Of a stretch of DNA of 64,000 nucleotides, positions 45,371 to 56,944 are shown piece after piece; position 1 is the first letter of the stretch, and the number at the start of each line of letters is the position of its first letter. Source of the stretch: Phytophthora quininea (taxonomy: Eukaryota; Oomycota; Peronosporomycetes; Peronosporales; Peronosporaceae); the NCBI GenBank assembly GCA_011947345.1, contig JAAVTG010000786.1, positions 1 to 64,000 of the forward strand. The letters are read 5' to 3'. The notes under the pieces are model-generated. The model did not search any database, had not been told where the DNA came from, and was given only the letters and a program-made list of their open reading frames with translations. Position numbers and translations under genes: made by a program.

Positions 45371-47680
45371 AAAACGACTGAAGCGTATCAACTTTGGGAA
45401 CCCACGAGATCGAGCTTCGTTTGTCAGGTCATGGCCAACATGGATGATTTTTACTGCGTCGAGAAGCAAGCAAAAGAGGTTGCGGTGGCCAGTGCAGATG
45501 ACGATTTCGTCAATGCACCCGGTGGAGAGGATGACATCACCGGCACGCGTGATGAAGTGGACACCATGGGTGATGGCGTCGGCACTCGTGCGGCAGTCGA
45601 AGAAGGTCCGCCGGATGATCAACTATGCTTGCTATCCGACGACGGTATGATTGAAAACGAGCTCCCGATATTTTGCACATCCACTCGAGGCAACGATACT
45701 GCCGTCTCGGACACGTTTCGCCCATTGCTCACGTCAGTTGATGAGTCAGCGGCGAGCACGTTTGTCTCTTTAAGGCAGTCGACCTAAACAGCAGCTGTCA
45801 CAGACTTCACGGTCGACGAGCTTAACCAGTGGCTTGAGCGGTCGTCGACCGATGAATCGCCACCTTCCGAGCCCTGCTATAGCGAAAACCCGACCGAAGT
45901 GATTCAGCTGCTCTCGGATGCGCTCGATGCTGCGGTCGCAACATGGGCGCCAAGCGATCGGCAGCAACTCCGCCCAACCGTTGCGAACTATGCATCGATC
46001 ACCGACGTCTCAAGAGCATTCACGCTTAATCGACGCCAGCACGCTGCCTTCGTAATCATTGCGACTGCCCTATTAGGGCGGTTTCTGCAGCAGGAGCAAG
46101 CAGGACTCGATCAAGCCAGTGGCTGCGATGACAACCGCGACTTTGAAGCACAACTCCTCGATGATCAACTGCTCATGTTTCTCGGAGGTGCTGGCGGCAC
46201 CGGGAAGAGCCGCGTCATCGACGCAGTCAGCGTGTTCTGCGCGAGTTGGCAACGCGAGAGCTCGCTCGTAAAGACTGCTCTGACAGGAAAGGCTGCCACG
46301 CTAATCGACGCGCGCACACTTGCAAGCTTCCTTATGAGCATCGAGCACGCAATCCAAGACAAGACTTTCGCTCCGCTCGACGCACTCATCATTGACGAGG
46401 TCTCGACGATGACCAAGCTCGACTGGCTGAAGCTTGATAAGCTGCTGCGACGATACAAGCAAATGCCCGGCGTGCCGTTCGGCGACGTGCTCATCGTGCT
46501 TGTCGGCGACTTCCTGCAGATGCCGCCGGTCGGTAGCGATGCTATTTTTGTGGACCCCACGTGCAAGTCGCACCCAACCACAGCGAACATCGAGGGCTTC
46601 GAACTCTGGCGACGATTCAAGGTCATCATCATACTCGAAGAGTCGATTCGGCTCCGCAGCGACCCCCGAGTGGGGCGACGGATGCTCGAAGGCGCGGATT
46701 GGCGAGTGGACGGATGAGTTCGTCGCCATTATCAACAGCCGCGTCGTGCAGCCTCCTGAGGCCGAGACCGATGCCGAGCTCGCTCTGAAAGCCGGCGTAC
46801 TTGTGACTCCCGAGAATGCAAAGCGCCTTGCCATCAACAACGCGTTTGTCACGTAGACGGCGACGCAGCTACCGTCCCAAGCGTTTCCGATACGCGTGGT
46901 TGCCAACTTTAAGGGTGCGCTGAATGCGCTCAGCCGCAGCGATGTTGCAATGTGCTCGGCTTGCCCGACAATCGCTTTGGGCGCATGGCTCCATACTTGG
47001 ACTTGATCGCGGGTATGCCGGTCCAGGTCACGCAGAACGTCGGCACAGCGAAAGGCGCCGCGAACGGCACACTTGGCACGCTCGAGAGCGTGCATTTCCA
47101 GCGCGAGCCACCGACGACGTTCCGGCTCGTGCGAGATGGTGCGACCAGTATGGTCGTGCAGCTGCCTAGCCAGCCTCCTGACTACGCACTGCTGCGTCTC
47201 CCTCGACCACGCGCCATGCCGATCCGCCCCGGTATGGATTCCGAGCTCTTTCCCGTGCTCTTCGCAACGGATCCGTACAAGAAGTCGAATATATCGCTTC
47301 CGCTGGCGCCTGACAGTCAGCGCCGCTACCTCGAAGTCAAACTCCAGCAATTTTCATTCGTGTGCGCCGTTGGCTCTACAGTCTACAAGGTGCAGGGTGA
47401 AACGCTGCAATCCATGGTCGTAGTCCACTGGATGTCAACCAACAATCTCGTCAACAAGCCCCAGCAAAGTTGCTTGGTCGTGTCGCGGGTCACTAGCCGA
47501 AATGCGTTCTACTCGCTGACACCTTTCACCCCCAAACTCGCGAAGTGGTCGAAACCACCAGCAAATGCACTAGCTGAAGAGAAGCGACTCAATGAACTCA
47601 GCGCGCTTACAATGGCTGCTTTGCCATGTTTCGCCAGCATCAGTGAAAGCACGATCAACAGCAGCAGCACGATCGAGTAA
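45371..47680 (+). pseudogene. Helitron Pif1-like helicase, broken
   Basis: An acidic linker (VDESAAS...) precedes the helicase. Motif I is LGGAGGTGKSRVIDA (about 46174-46215). It is followed by ALTGKAATLI, Walker B ALIIDEVSTM (about 46383-46412), GDFLQMPPVG (about 46507-46530), and, after frame loss at about 46680 and a stop at 46853, NVGTAKGAANGTLGTLESV and VYKVQGETL in the C-terminal block ending at 47680. These are superfamily 1B (Pif1) motifs as in Helitron RepHel proteins. Stops also occur at 45785 and 46715. The 3' part (46952-47680) is one clean frame of 242 residues. Confidence 0.8.
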
Positions 47681-47689
47681 TGACGGCAA

Positions 47690-48343
47690 CGCTCCGCTAC
47701 CCCATCGGCGCTGACGCGTCGTCGCAGCTGTAAACCGAGTGTTGTAGTAGTAGCTAAGCTCACCAACCAATTCCATCAAAATGCGCCAAAGTAGCTCAGC
47801 TGTGTCTTGGTGATCGAGAAGCGGCTGACCGGCTCTGACCACGACGAGGTCCACGCATCGCTGGAGGCTGACTCGCTCGTGGAGTAGCGAACCTCCCACA
47901 CCGGCGTCCTGACAAACCACCATCACTCTGATACGAACCACGAGGAGTGCCTCCGGTTGCGCGACGGGTGCTTGAACGTTTCTTGAAGGTCGTTCGATGA
48001 CGTGACAAAGCTCCGGGGCGGCACCAACGAACGTTCTACGAACTTCGTACTGCGAATATGAGAGCAATTCATGATCTGGCGTAAGCTGGTTCCTTCAGGG
48101 CCGTGGCCAAGATGCTGTGAAAAAATATTCGACAATTCGTCACCATCGGCATGGTAGAAGCCACGGAGATCCACAGTGCATTTTCATCCAGTAAATTCTG
48201 CGTTTCTTAATTATACACATGTATAACTCTGGGTGCTTGATGACCCTAAAGTTGGATCCACTTTGCCCTGATGCTTTTTGAGACCCGCAACAATCTAAAG
48301 TATGTGCAAACTTAAAGGTGTTTTCGACTATTTAACGGGTGCC
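47690..48343. other. Gene-free flank between Helitron and PiggyBac
   Basis: No supported gene. The 3' end of the Helitron should lie here, but I see no convincing CTRR terminus. Confidence 0.45.
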
Positions 48344-48347
48344 TTAA

Positions 48348-51300
48348 CCCCTTGCCTGGACCTTACACGTTAACAGCGTTTTCTTAACGTGGACCATACA
48401 CGTTAAGAGAGACTACACTAGTTTTTGTATGGGGTGTTACAAATTTCAAGTCAACGAGGGGTAGGCAGCGAACCCACTCCCTCCCACTACTCGCATAGAT
48501 GATGCCATTGGAAAGACCCGTTGTGCTAGCGATCGTCCAACACCTGCTTTTCTCGTTACCGATTAGACAGGGTGAAACGGTCGCCACTCATTCCCTCACT
48601 TTCAGATTCTCTCTCGGACACAGACGCCCCGCTGCCCCGTAAAATGGCGTTTCGCGCACGCTGGCGCGAACTGCGGAAAGCTGGGTGGGCCGCCAAGCGA
48701 CCAACGGGGTTGTCTGTCGACTTCACTTATGTGGAGCCAGGGAAGACGAGGAAGGACGTCCGTAGGAAAGATTATTTCGTCGAAGAAGAAATGATGGAGT
48801 ACCTGGATCAGATCGACCTCGGTAAGGCTGGTTACTAAACACAAGCGCCCAAATCACAGTTCTAGCGTCCTGTGCGATGTAGCGGAGGCTGAAGCTGAAG
48901 AGAGCGCGAACAAGACGCCCATTGACTCGTCTCCCGCAGCAGCGGAAGGTATCGGCGATACACGTGAATGTACCTCCCACACCCAAGTCAACAGTTCCTG
49001 CCAGTCGACACCTGCGGAACAAGCTGTCACAGAGCAGCCCGATGTGGAAGCAGACATTCAAGCTTTTCCCGATGCAGCTCATGCTAATAATCGCCGCGTT
49101 GGCATCTCGGGTGCGTACGTGTATGGTACAAGATAAACTGGTTCTCATATCATCTATCCTGTATGTTATCTTGGCTCAGACACTCCCGTCGGTTGTCGAA
49201 GTCTTGACACGGCATTTGACGACGTGGATGGAGTCAGCGTCGCAACAGAAACTTCTGTTCCTGCTGAGAACGCCCCGGCGAACGAGGTATCTGGTGGCAA
49301 CGTTGCTGGCGATGGCAACACTTGCCATGGTTAGTGTAACATGTACATGCATGTTATTCCGTGTTGCTAACTTGTATCTTCTGTTTGTACTACTATATAC
49401 GATGTCAATCATATAGACGCTGTTGATGACCGTAAGAAGTTTGCGTCGTTCGACTCCGATGCGGAAACGACGATGGAGATGATGACACAGAGTCCGTTGA
49501 CGGTTTGGACGCTGAAAACGTACAGCTGCCCGTTCCTCCTGAGCGAAGGTTTGATGCTGACTTCGTCGCTGCAGTTAGCGGGATGGCCAACATCGAGTCG
49601 GGCACTGTATCGGATGTCTTCCTGAAGGAGCTAGCCGCCGACGGTTGGTCGAGCAAAGAGACGTACGAACCCCACGACTACCTCACGGAGCCGTATCAGC
49701 CGCGCCCGGCTGGTTCGATGCAAGAGGACTACCCTGACTTGTATGCGGGTGAATCGGGACCAACTGCCAAGGCTGGACAAGCTGCTGCGACTCCAGCGGG
49801 AGCTTTCTTTATTTCTTACAACCTGGACTCTGGGAACGTATCGCTGCTGAATCAAATGATTACTTTGAAGATAAAGTTGACGAGCGTGATCAAGGGCAGC
49901 ATGCAAATCAAATTGCACGGAAGCAGAGGCATCCCGAGTTCGTCATCAAGTCACGTCCGCAGATTTGAGAATATCTGCAAAAGGAGAAGGTCATAACGGC
50001 TAGGGAGCTGTGCGTGTTCATCGGGTTGTTGATCGCTCGATCAATAGCCCCCAACAAGGAGAAACTAGCAAACCATTGGCGAACGACGGACGATGGAGCA
50101 ATTCCTCGCGGTTGCTTTGGGCAATTCATGACCCGCGACCGCTTCATGCACGTGTCCAGGAATCTACATTTCAGCTCCAACAGCGATGGACGAGCCCAAA
50201 CCGATCGTGCTTGGAAGTTGAGACCGGTGGTCGACGCACTGCAACGTCGCTTTGCTGCTGAGTTTATCGCTCCACCCATAATGGCTTTTGATGAAGCTGT
50301 ACTTTCGTCTCGATCGACGTTCAACAGAATGAGAGTTAACCTGAAAGACAAGCCCCATAAACGGGGTACAAAACCTTTCATCCTGTGCTGCTCCAAGTCG
50401 GCGTACTACATCCGGTAAGCTGTGAGCGTGTCTTAGGATGCGCTCCATTTTTTTTTTTGGCTTCAAAGTTCTCTTATCCCGTAAGGTCCAAACTAATGTG
50501 AGATCTATCTTGTATAATACAGTTTTGAAGTGTATTGCGGCAAGAAGGAGAGAGGAGGCGTATCCAGCTCCACAGATGACAAGACAGGTCCAGCGGCGGT
50601 TGTCCGCAATATCAAAAAGGTGTTTGGTGCTTCTTCAACATCGAATGGCAAGATGCGGCTCTTCGTCATGGACAATTACTACTCTTCAGCGCCGTTATAC
50701 ATGGAGTTGCTCACAATGGGCTTCTATGCGATTGGTACTGTGCGATCCGATCGTCTTGGCCTCTCCTCGGAGCTCTTCCCGAAGAAGAAGAAGGGCGACA
50801 AAAGGCTCCGCCCAAGACTCCGAAGAGTCGACCCAAAAATATCGAGCGAGGTACATTCATCTCATCTAATGCGTTGCAGATCCCCAACCTGCGAGTTCTG
50901 CGCTGGTGGGATACACGGGCTGTGCACGTGCTGAGTACTGGTGGAAGCCTGGTGAAGGATCGAATTCTGCGTCGCGATAAAATGACAGGAGAACAACAAG
51001 AGGTGGCGTGCCCTCGTGTTGTGAAAGACTACCAGACTTACATGGGCGGAGTGGACGTACACGATCAGCTGCGTCTACAACGGCAAGTGCTTCTAACCTA
51101 TACATACACGCTATTTCTGGTGCTAATCATGTATTGTGCTTGCTGCAGGTACTCACTGCAACTCTGCATCAAGTACAAGAAATACTACAAGTCTCTCTTT
51201 CTCGGTCTCATCGATCTAGCGATCATCAATGCGTACATTGTCTTCAATGCTGTTCGCGCTGCCAAGAACCTTTCTAAAATACACCACGTCAAGTTTTTGA

Positions 51301-52275
51301 AGCTGCTGCATTTTGGGCTGTGCCAACTCCGCGAAGAAGACTGGGATACACTGCGCGATGACGAGAACCTGCAAGGAACGCCTTCCAGAGTCGATGAGGT
51401 CGTCCGGCGCGGGAGAGCTACCCACCAGCCGGTCATAAACGACGAATGGCGTGTTGGCAACAACAACAATGGCAGGAAGCGACGTACACGCGTCTGCAAG
51501 GTGTGCTCGATTCTGAGAGGTACGGATGGAGCTCGCGGCGGCGACTCTTCCGTTTACTGCAGCACATGCAAGCTGCAAAGCTCGTCAAAGAAGCCCCTGG
51601 CATGGCGCGTTTTCTCTGTGATAAGCAACGACATGCAGTGAACGGAGTCCCAATGAACTGCTTCGACATCTGGCACCGGGCCTGGTGGAACGGTACGCTG
51701 CGTCCCCAGTCAGGGAGCCGCCACATTAGAGCTCGGACACCTGCAGCGCGGCCGCTGGAAGCAGACGGAAACGAAGTAACTGGGGACAGCGCGAGTGAGT
51801 GCGAGAGCAATCAATTGAAGAGTCGGCGGCGAGTCAAGGTCGTTCGCAAAAACGCGCCCGCGAGTACTGCCGAAGGTGTGGCAGCCTCGTCGACGGACTG
51901 ATCAGCTGATTGCGCCCGGCGATTGATATCGCGTTTTGTATGACCTCTAATCACGTGATTTTGCTCTTTCTCGTGTGTATTTTGCTGATACGACTTTGCA
52001 CGTCACTCGCCCGTTTTTCACATCTCTCTGCATCGCCTATGAACTGTAGTATACACGTTATCACTCAAAACGCGTAGTTGCAGCACCGGAATCCTGGGAC
52101 CATACACGATAGTGCTGAATGCTACCATCAGAGAAAAGGTTTAGTGCGCGGCTATCCAATAGACAGGATAACAAAACATGTAGTGCTTTATATTGAAACC
52201 CTTGCCCGCAGATACACAATAGCATTTCGAGGGTTTAAGTTGATGGGGGACGAAATCGGTCTCGGGCATAAGGGG
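48348..52275 (+). mobile_element. Nearly full-length PiggyBac element
   Basis: The left end is TTAA|CCCCTTGCCTGGACC (TTAA at 48344-48347). The right end is ATAAGGGG|TTAA (TTAA at 52276-52279). So ten bases TTAACCCCTT are mirrored and the TTAA target duplication is intact. Subterminal blocks of the form TGGACC(A/T)TACACGTTAA occur twice near the left end (about 48356 and 48391), with a related tgggaccatacacga near the right end (52097). A transposase gene with introns fills the interior on the plus strand. Confidence 0.82.
48572..51901 (+). pseudogene. PiggyBac transposase gene with introns, decayed
   Basis: An N-terminal segment MAFRARWRELRKAGWAAKR (48644) is followed by an acidic linker in several exons and the DDE core. 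All three catalytic aspartates are visible: FDEAV (50290), MDNYYSS (50670) and GGVDVHDQ (51050-51065). The C-terminal cysteine-rich finger reads CKVCSILRG...YCSTC (51497-51570). Introns are clear at about 49110-49170, 49324-49416, 50416-50521 and 51087-51148. Decay: frame changes near 48850, 49465 and 49810, a stop near 49967, and a frame change after the finger, where FLCDKQRHAVNGVPMNCFDIWH continues in the other frame to 51901. It is probably inactive, but recently so. Confidence 0.8.
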
Positions 52276-52355
52276 TTAAGGGATTCCTTAAATGTAATGG
52301 CCTTCCCATGTAGTTATAACAGCTGCCTATTAGGGTATAAAACTTCTCACCTACA

Positions 52356-52428
52356 GTCGACGTAGTGTAGTGGTTATCACGTCTGCTTTACACGCAGAAG
52401 GTCGCCGGTTCGAACCCGGCCGTTGACA
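52356..52428 (+). tRNA. tRNA-Val(UAC), single copy
   Basis: 73 bases: acceptor GTCGACG pairs with CGTTGAC, discriminator A, anticodon stem TCTGC/GCAGA around TTTACAC, giving UAC (Val, codon GUA). The T-arm is GCCGG-TTCGAAC-CCGGC. A T5 run follows at about 52448. TATAAAA lies about 20 bp upstream. This is a normal solitary tRNA gene, unlike the arrays on either side. Confidence 0.96.
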
Positions 52429-52429
52429 C

Positions 52430-52835
52430 ATTATGCTAGTCTTCGCTTTTTCTGGCCTTCGCGTCCAGGAGAAAATCATGATAAATCTGATAATCGTATG
52501 AAAAACTTGAATTATATCGTAAAGTACCTGTGCCAAGTGGCGTTTTTATACCCGACTTAATTAAGTACGAACCTCAACTCGAGCTGGCGAAAACGCGATG
52601 ACCTAGACTTTCCAGGACACTTCAGCATTGAAGGGCATATCCTCTCAAAGCGGAAGTCTTTAGCTAAGGAAACGCCTTGGGGCCATAAAGTCCATCAGAC
52701 GGCCCCAAAAAAAAAAAAATGTTAAACCGCGACGTATATCGACATTCTATGCAACAAAGTCATGATATGCACAAAGATGCTCTAAACTGTAGAACATGTT
52801 ACAAATTTTATCCTTAACTTACAATTGCTCATTCC
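52430..52835. other. Spacer between tRNA-Val and the right array
   Basis: No gene. It contains a GC stem (ggggcc...ggcccc, 52679-52706) followed by A13. I see nothing else. Confidence 0.5.
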
Positions 52836-52869
52836 CTCACTCACTCACTCACTCACTCACTCACTCACT
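52836..52869. repeat. (CTCA)n microsatellite
   Basis: About 8.5 perfect copies of ctca, ending ten bases before the first array unit. Confidence 0.97.
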
Positions 52870-53195
52870 GTCCTTGCACACCAAGAGCGCGCAGCCAGCG
52901 CTGGGGTCGGCGACAGCGCCGTGGATCTGCTGAGAGACTGCGGTAGCTATCGTCGCGCGTGTAAGCGGCCTGTTGTCACCAACGAAAGTCGGGCTGGCGA
53001 TCCGTCTAGCGGTGAGTGGTCTTGGTTGCCACGGAGTACGGGGCCGATCTAGTGCGTCGGCGAGCGTGTGTCGGGGAGGAACGGGCGCGCGTTGTGGTGG
53101 GGACCACGCGTGCAGATGTGTGTGTGTGGTGTGCGACGCGTTGTAGCGCGTGTAGAGCGCTTTGTTGGGAGGTAAGGGTTGTTACGAGAAGGTAC

Positions 53196-53268
53196 TCCCA
53201 AATAGTCTAGGCGGTTAGGATACGTGGCTTTCACCCACGCGACCCGGGTTCGAGTCCCGGTTTGGGAA
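53196..53268 (+). tRNA. tRNA-Glu(UUC), right array copy 1
   Basis: 73 bases: acceptor TCCCAAA/TTTGGGA, discriminator A, anticodon stem CGTGG/CCACG around CTTTCAC, giving UUC (Glu, codon GAA). The T-arm is CCGGG-TTCGAGT-CCCGG; A and B boxes are intact; there is no intron. TC then T4 follows the gene. Confidence 0.97.
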
Positions 53269-53831
53269 TCTTTTACTGTATCCACGCCCTTTATGTTGCT
53301 CGTTGAGGCGAACGGGCTGGTCCATCCTATGGCTTCTCCGGCCGTCTGCGCTGCGACTGGCTCGGACCGCGGCCGTGTGTTTGCCGCAGACGACGCGCGA
53401 ACAAGTACGCGACTGGTTGCAGCGGAAAACCGACCACCGACCGATGGTCGAGCTAGCCTCACCACCAAGAGCGCGCAGCCAGCGCTGGGGTCGGCGACAG
53501 CGCTGGGGTCAGCAACAGCGCTGGGGTCAGCGACAGCGCTGGGGTCAGCGACAGCGCCGTGGATCTGCTGAGAGACTGCGGTAGCTATCGTCGCGCGTGT
53601 AAGCGGCCTGTTGTCACCAACGAAAGTCGGGCTGGCGATCCGTCTAGCGGTGAGTGGTCTTGGTTGCCACGGAGTACGGGGCCGATCTAGTGCGTCGGCG
53701 AGCGTGTGTCGGGGAGGAACGGGCGCGCGTTGTGGTGGGGACCACGCGTGCAGATGTGTGTGTGGTGTGCGACGCGTTGTAGCGCGTGTAGAGCGCTTTG
53801 TTGGGAGGTAAGGGTTGTTACGAGAAGGTAC

Positions 53832-53904
53832 TCCCAAATAGTCTAGGCGGTTAGGATACGTGGCTTTCACCCACGCGACCCGGGTTCGAGTCCCGGTTTG
53901 GGAA
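53832..53904 (+). tRNA. tRNA-Glu(UUC), right array copy 2, T3 only
   Basis: Intact 73-base copy, but its 3' flank reads tctttactg, so the T run is three bases. Confidence 0.96.
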
Positions 53905-54450
53905 TCTTTACTGTATCCACGCCCTTTATGTTGCTCGTTGAGGCGAACGGGCTGGTCCATCCTATGGCTTCTCCGGCCGTCTGCGCTGCGACTGGCTCGG
54001 ACCGCGGCCGTGTGTTTGCCGCAGACGACGCGCGAACAAGTACGCGACTGGTTGCAGCGGAAAACCGACCACCGACCGATGGTCGAGCTAGCCTCACCAC
54101 CAAGAGCGCGCAGCCAGCGCTGGGGTCGGCGACAGCGCTGGGGTCAGCAACAGCGCTGGGGTCAGCGACAGCGCCGTGGATCTGCTGAGAGACTGCGGTA
54201 GCTATCGTCGCGCGTGTAAGCGGCCTGTTGTCACCAACGAAAGTCGGGCTGGCGATCCGTCTAGCGGTGAGTGGTCTTGGTTGCCACGGAGTACGGGGCC
54301 GATCTAGTGCGTCGGCGAGCGTGTGTCGGGGAGGAACGGGCGCGCGTTGTGGTGGGGACCACGCGTGCAGATGTGTGTGTGTGGTGTGCGACGCGTTGTA
54401 GCGCGTGTAGAGCGCTTTGTTGGGAGGTAAGGGTTGTTACGAGAAGGTAC

Positions 54451-54523
54451 TCCCAAATAGTCTAGGCGGTTAGGATACGTGGCTTTCACCCACGCGACCC
54501 GGGTTCGAGTCCCGGTTTGGGAA
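54451..54523 (+). tRNA. tRNA-Glu(UUC), right array copy 3
   Basis: Intact 73-base copy with T4 downstream. The spacer that follows has three 15 bp elements. Confidence 0.97.
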
Positions 54524-55070
54524 TCTTTTACTGTATCCACGCCCTTTATGTTGCTCGTTGAGGCGAACGGGCTGGTCCATCCTATGGCTTCTCCGGCCGT
54601 CTGCGCTGCGACTGGCTCGGACCGCGGCCGTGTGTTTGCCGCAGACGACGCGCGAACAAGTACGCGACTGGTTGCAGCGGAAAACCGACCACCGACCGAT
54701 GGTCGAGCTAGCCTCACCACCAAGAGCGCGCAGCCAGCGCTGGGGTCGGCGACAGCGCTGGGGTCAGCAACAGCGCTGGGGTCAGCGACAGCGCCGTGGA
54801 TCTGCTGAGAGACTGCGGTAGCTATCGTCGCGCGTGTAAGCGGCCTGTTGTCACCAACGAAAGTCGGGCTGGCGATCCGTCTAGCGGTGAGTGGTCTTGG
54901 TTGCCACGGAGTACGGGGCCGATCTAGTGCGTCGGCGAGCGTGTGTCGGGGAGGAACGGGCGCGCGTTGTGGTGGGGACCACGCGTGCAGATGTGTGTGT
55001 GTGGTGTGCGACGCGTTGTAGCGCGTGTAGAGCGCTTTGTTGGGAGGTAAGGGTTGTTACGAGAAGGTAC

Positions 55071-55143
55071 TCCCAAATAGTCTAGGCGGTTAGGATACGT
55101 GGCTTTCACCCACGCGACCCGGGTTCGAGTCCCGGTTTGGGAA
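55071..55143 (+). tRNA. tRNA-Glu(UUC), right array copy 4
   Basis: Intact, T4 downstream. The spacer carries the long TG tract. From here the units settle to two 15 bp elements. Confidence 0.97.
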
Positions 55144-55670
55144 TCTTTTACTGTATCCACGCCCTTTATGTTGCTCGTTGAGGCGAACGGGCTGGTCCAT
55201 CCTATGGCTTCTCCGGCCGTCTGCGCTGCGACTGGCTCGGACCGCGGCCGTGTGTTTGCCGCAGACGACGCGCGAACAAGTACGCGACTGGTTGCAGCGG
55301 AAAACCGACCACCGACCGATGGTCGAGCTAGCCTCACCACCAAGAGCGCGCAGCCAGCGCTGGGGTCGGCGACAGCGCTGGGGTCAGCGACAGCGCCGTG
55401 GATCTGCTGAGAGACTGCGGTAGCTATCGTCGCGCGTGTAAGCGGCCTGTTGTCACCAACGAAAGTCGGGCTGGCGATCCGTCTAGCGGTGAGTGGTCTT
55501 GGTTGCCACGGAGTACGGGGCCGATCTAGTGCGTCGGCGAGCGTGTGTCGGGGAGGAACGGGCGCGCGTTGTGGTGGGGACCACGCGTGCAGATGTGTGT
55601 GTGGTGTGCGACGCGTTGTAGCGCGTGTAGAGCGCTTTGTTGGGAGGTAAGGGTTGTTACGAGAAGGTAC

Positions 55671-55743
55671 TCCCAAATAGTCTAGGCGGTTAGGATACGT
55701 GGCTTTCACCCACGCGACCCGGGTTCGAGTCCCGGTTTGGGAA
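55671..55743 (+). tRNA. tRNA-Glu(UUC), right array copy 5
   Basis: Intact, T4 downstream. Short TG tract upstream; first short member of the ~1,201 bp dimer series. Confidence 0.97.
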
Positions 55744-56272
55744 TCTTTTACTGTATCCACGCCCTTTATGTTGCTCGTTGAGGCGAACGGGCTGGTCCAT
55801 CCTATGGCTTCTCCGGCCGTCTGCGCTGCGACTGGCTCGGACCGCGGCCGTGTGTTTGCCGCAGACGACGCGCGAACAAGTACGCGACTGGTTGCAGCGG
55901 AAAACCGACCACCGACCGATGGTCGAGCTAGCCTCACCACCAAGAGCGCGCAGCCAGCGCTGGGGTCGGCGACAGCGCTGGGGTCAGCGACAGCGCCGTG
56001 GATCTGCTGAGAGACTGCGGTAGCTATCGTCGCGCGTGTAAGCGGCCTGTTGTCACCAACGAAAGTCGGGCTGGCGATCCGTCTAGCGGTGAGTGGTCTT
56101 GGTTGCCACGGAGTACGGGGCCGATCTAGTGCGTCGGCGAGCGTGTGTCGGGGAGGAACGGGCGCGCGTTGTGGTGGGGACCACGCGTGCAGATGTGTGT
56201 GTGTGGTGTGCGACGCGTTGTAGCGCGTGTAGAGCGCTTTGTTGGGAGGTAAGGGTTGTTACGAGAAGGTAC

Positions 56273-56345
56273 TCCCAAATAGTCTAGGCGGTTAGGATAC
56301 GTGGCTTTCACCCACGCGACCCGGGTTCGAGTCCCGGTTTGGGAA
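56273..56345 (+). tRNA. tRNA-Glu(UUC), right array copy 6, T3 only
   Basis: Intact cloverleaf with T3 downstream. Long TG tract upstream. Confidence 0.96.
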
Positions 56346-56871
56346 TCTTTACTGTATCCACGCCCTTTATGTTGCTCGTTGAGGCGAACGGGCTGGTCCA
56401 TCCTATGGCTTCTCCGGCCGTCTGCGCTGCGACTGGCTCGGACCGCGGCCGTGTGTTTGCCGCAGACGACGCGCGAACAAGTACGCGACTGGTTGCAGCG
56501 GAAAACCGACCACCGACCGATGGTCGAGCTAGCCTCACCACCAAGAGCGCGCAGCCAGCGCTGGGGTCGGCGACAGCGCTGGGGTCAGCGACAGCGCCGT
56601 GGATCTGCTGAGAGACTGCGGTAGCTATCGTCGCGCGTGTAAGCGGCCTGTTGTCACCAACGAAAGTCGGGCTGGCGATCCGTCTAGCGGTGAGTGGTCT
56701 TGGTTGCCACGGAGTACGGGGCCGATCTAGTGCGTCGGCGAGCGTGTGTCGGGGAGGAACGGGCGCGCGTTGTGGTGGGGACCACGCGTGCAGATGTGTG
56801 TGTGGTGTGCGACGCGTTGTAGCGCGTGTAGAGCGCTTTGTTGGGAGGTAAGGGTTGTTACGAGAAGGTAC

Positions 56872-56944
56872 TCCCAAATAGTCTAGGCGGTTAGGATACG
56901 TGGCTTTCACCCACGCGACCCGGGTTCGAGTCCCGGTTTGGGAA
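56872..56944 (+). tRNA. tRNA-Glu(UUC), right array copy 7
   Basis: Intact, T4 downstream, short TG tract; exactly 1,201 bp after copy 5. Confidence 0.97.

Larger units (their letters stand above)
42062..47680 (+). mobile_element. Helitron relic A with a LINE inside
   Basis: The Helitron N-terminal and DUF6570 segments (42062 to about 43010) and a Pif1-like helicase (about 45371-47680) belong to one element, interrupted by LINE sequence. The HUH Rep region expected between them is absent, so this copy could not move on its own. I could not identify a 5' TC end or a 3' hairpin-CTRR end. Confidence 0.72.

Noticed and set aside
46301..47350. 349-residue minus-strand frame opposite the Helitron helicase
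   Set aside because: It is antisense to clear Pif1 motifs and has no known family.
47690..48343. Helitron 3' end (hairpin plus CTRR)
   Set aside because: I looked for a CTAG-type end with a preceding hairpin after the helicase and found none that stood out; the CTAGT near 48418 lies inside the PiggyBac.
52679..52718. GC hairpin followed by A13 as a transcription terminator
   Set aside because: Rho-independent terminators do not apply here, and the run is A rather than T on the tRNA-Val strand.
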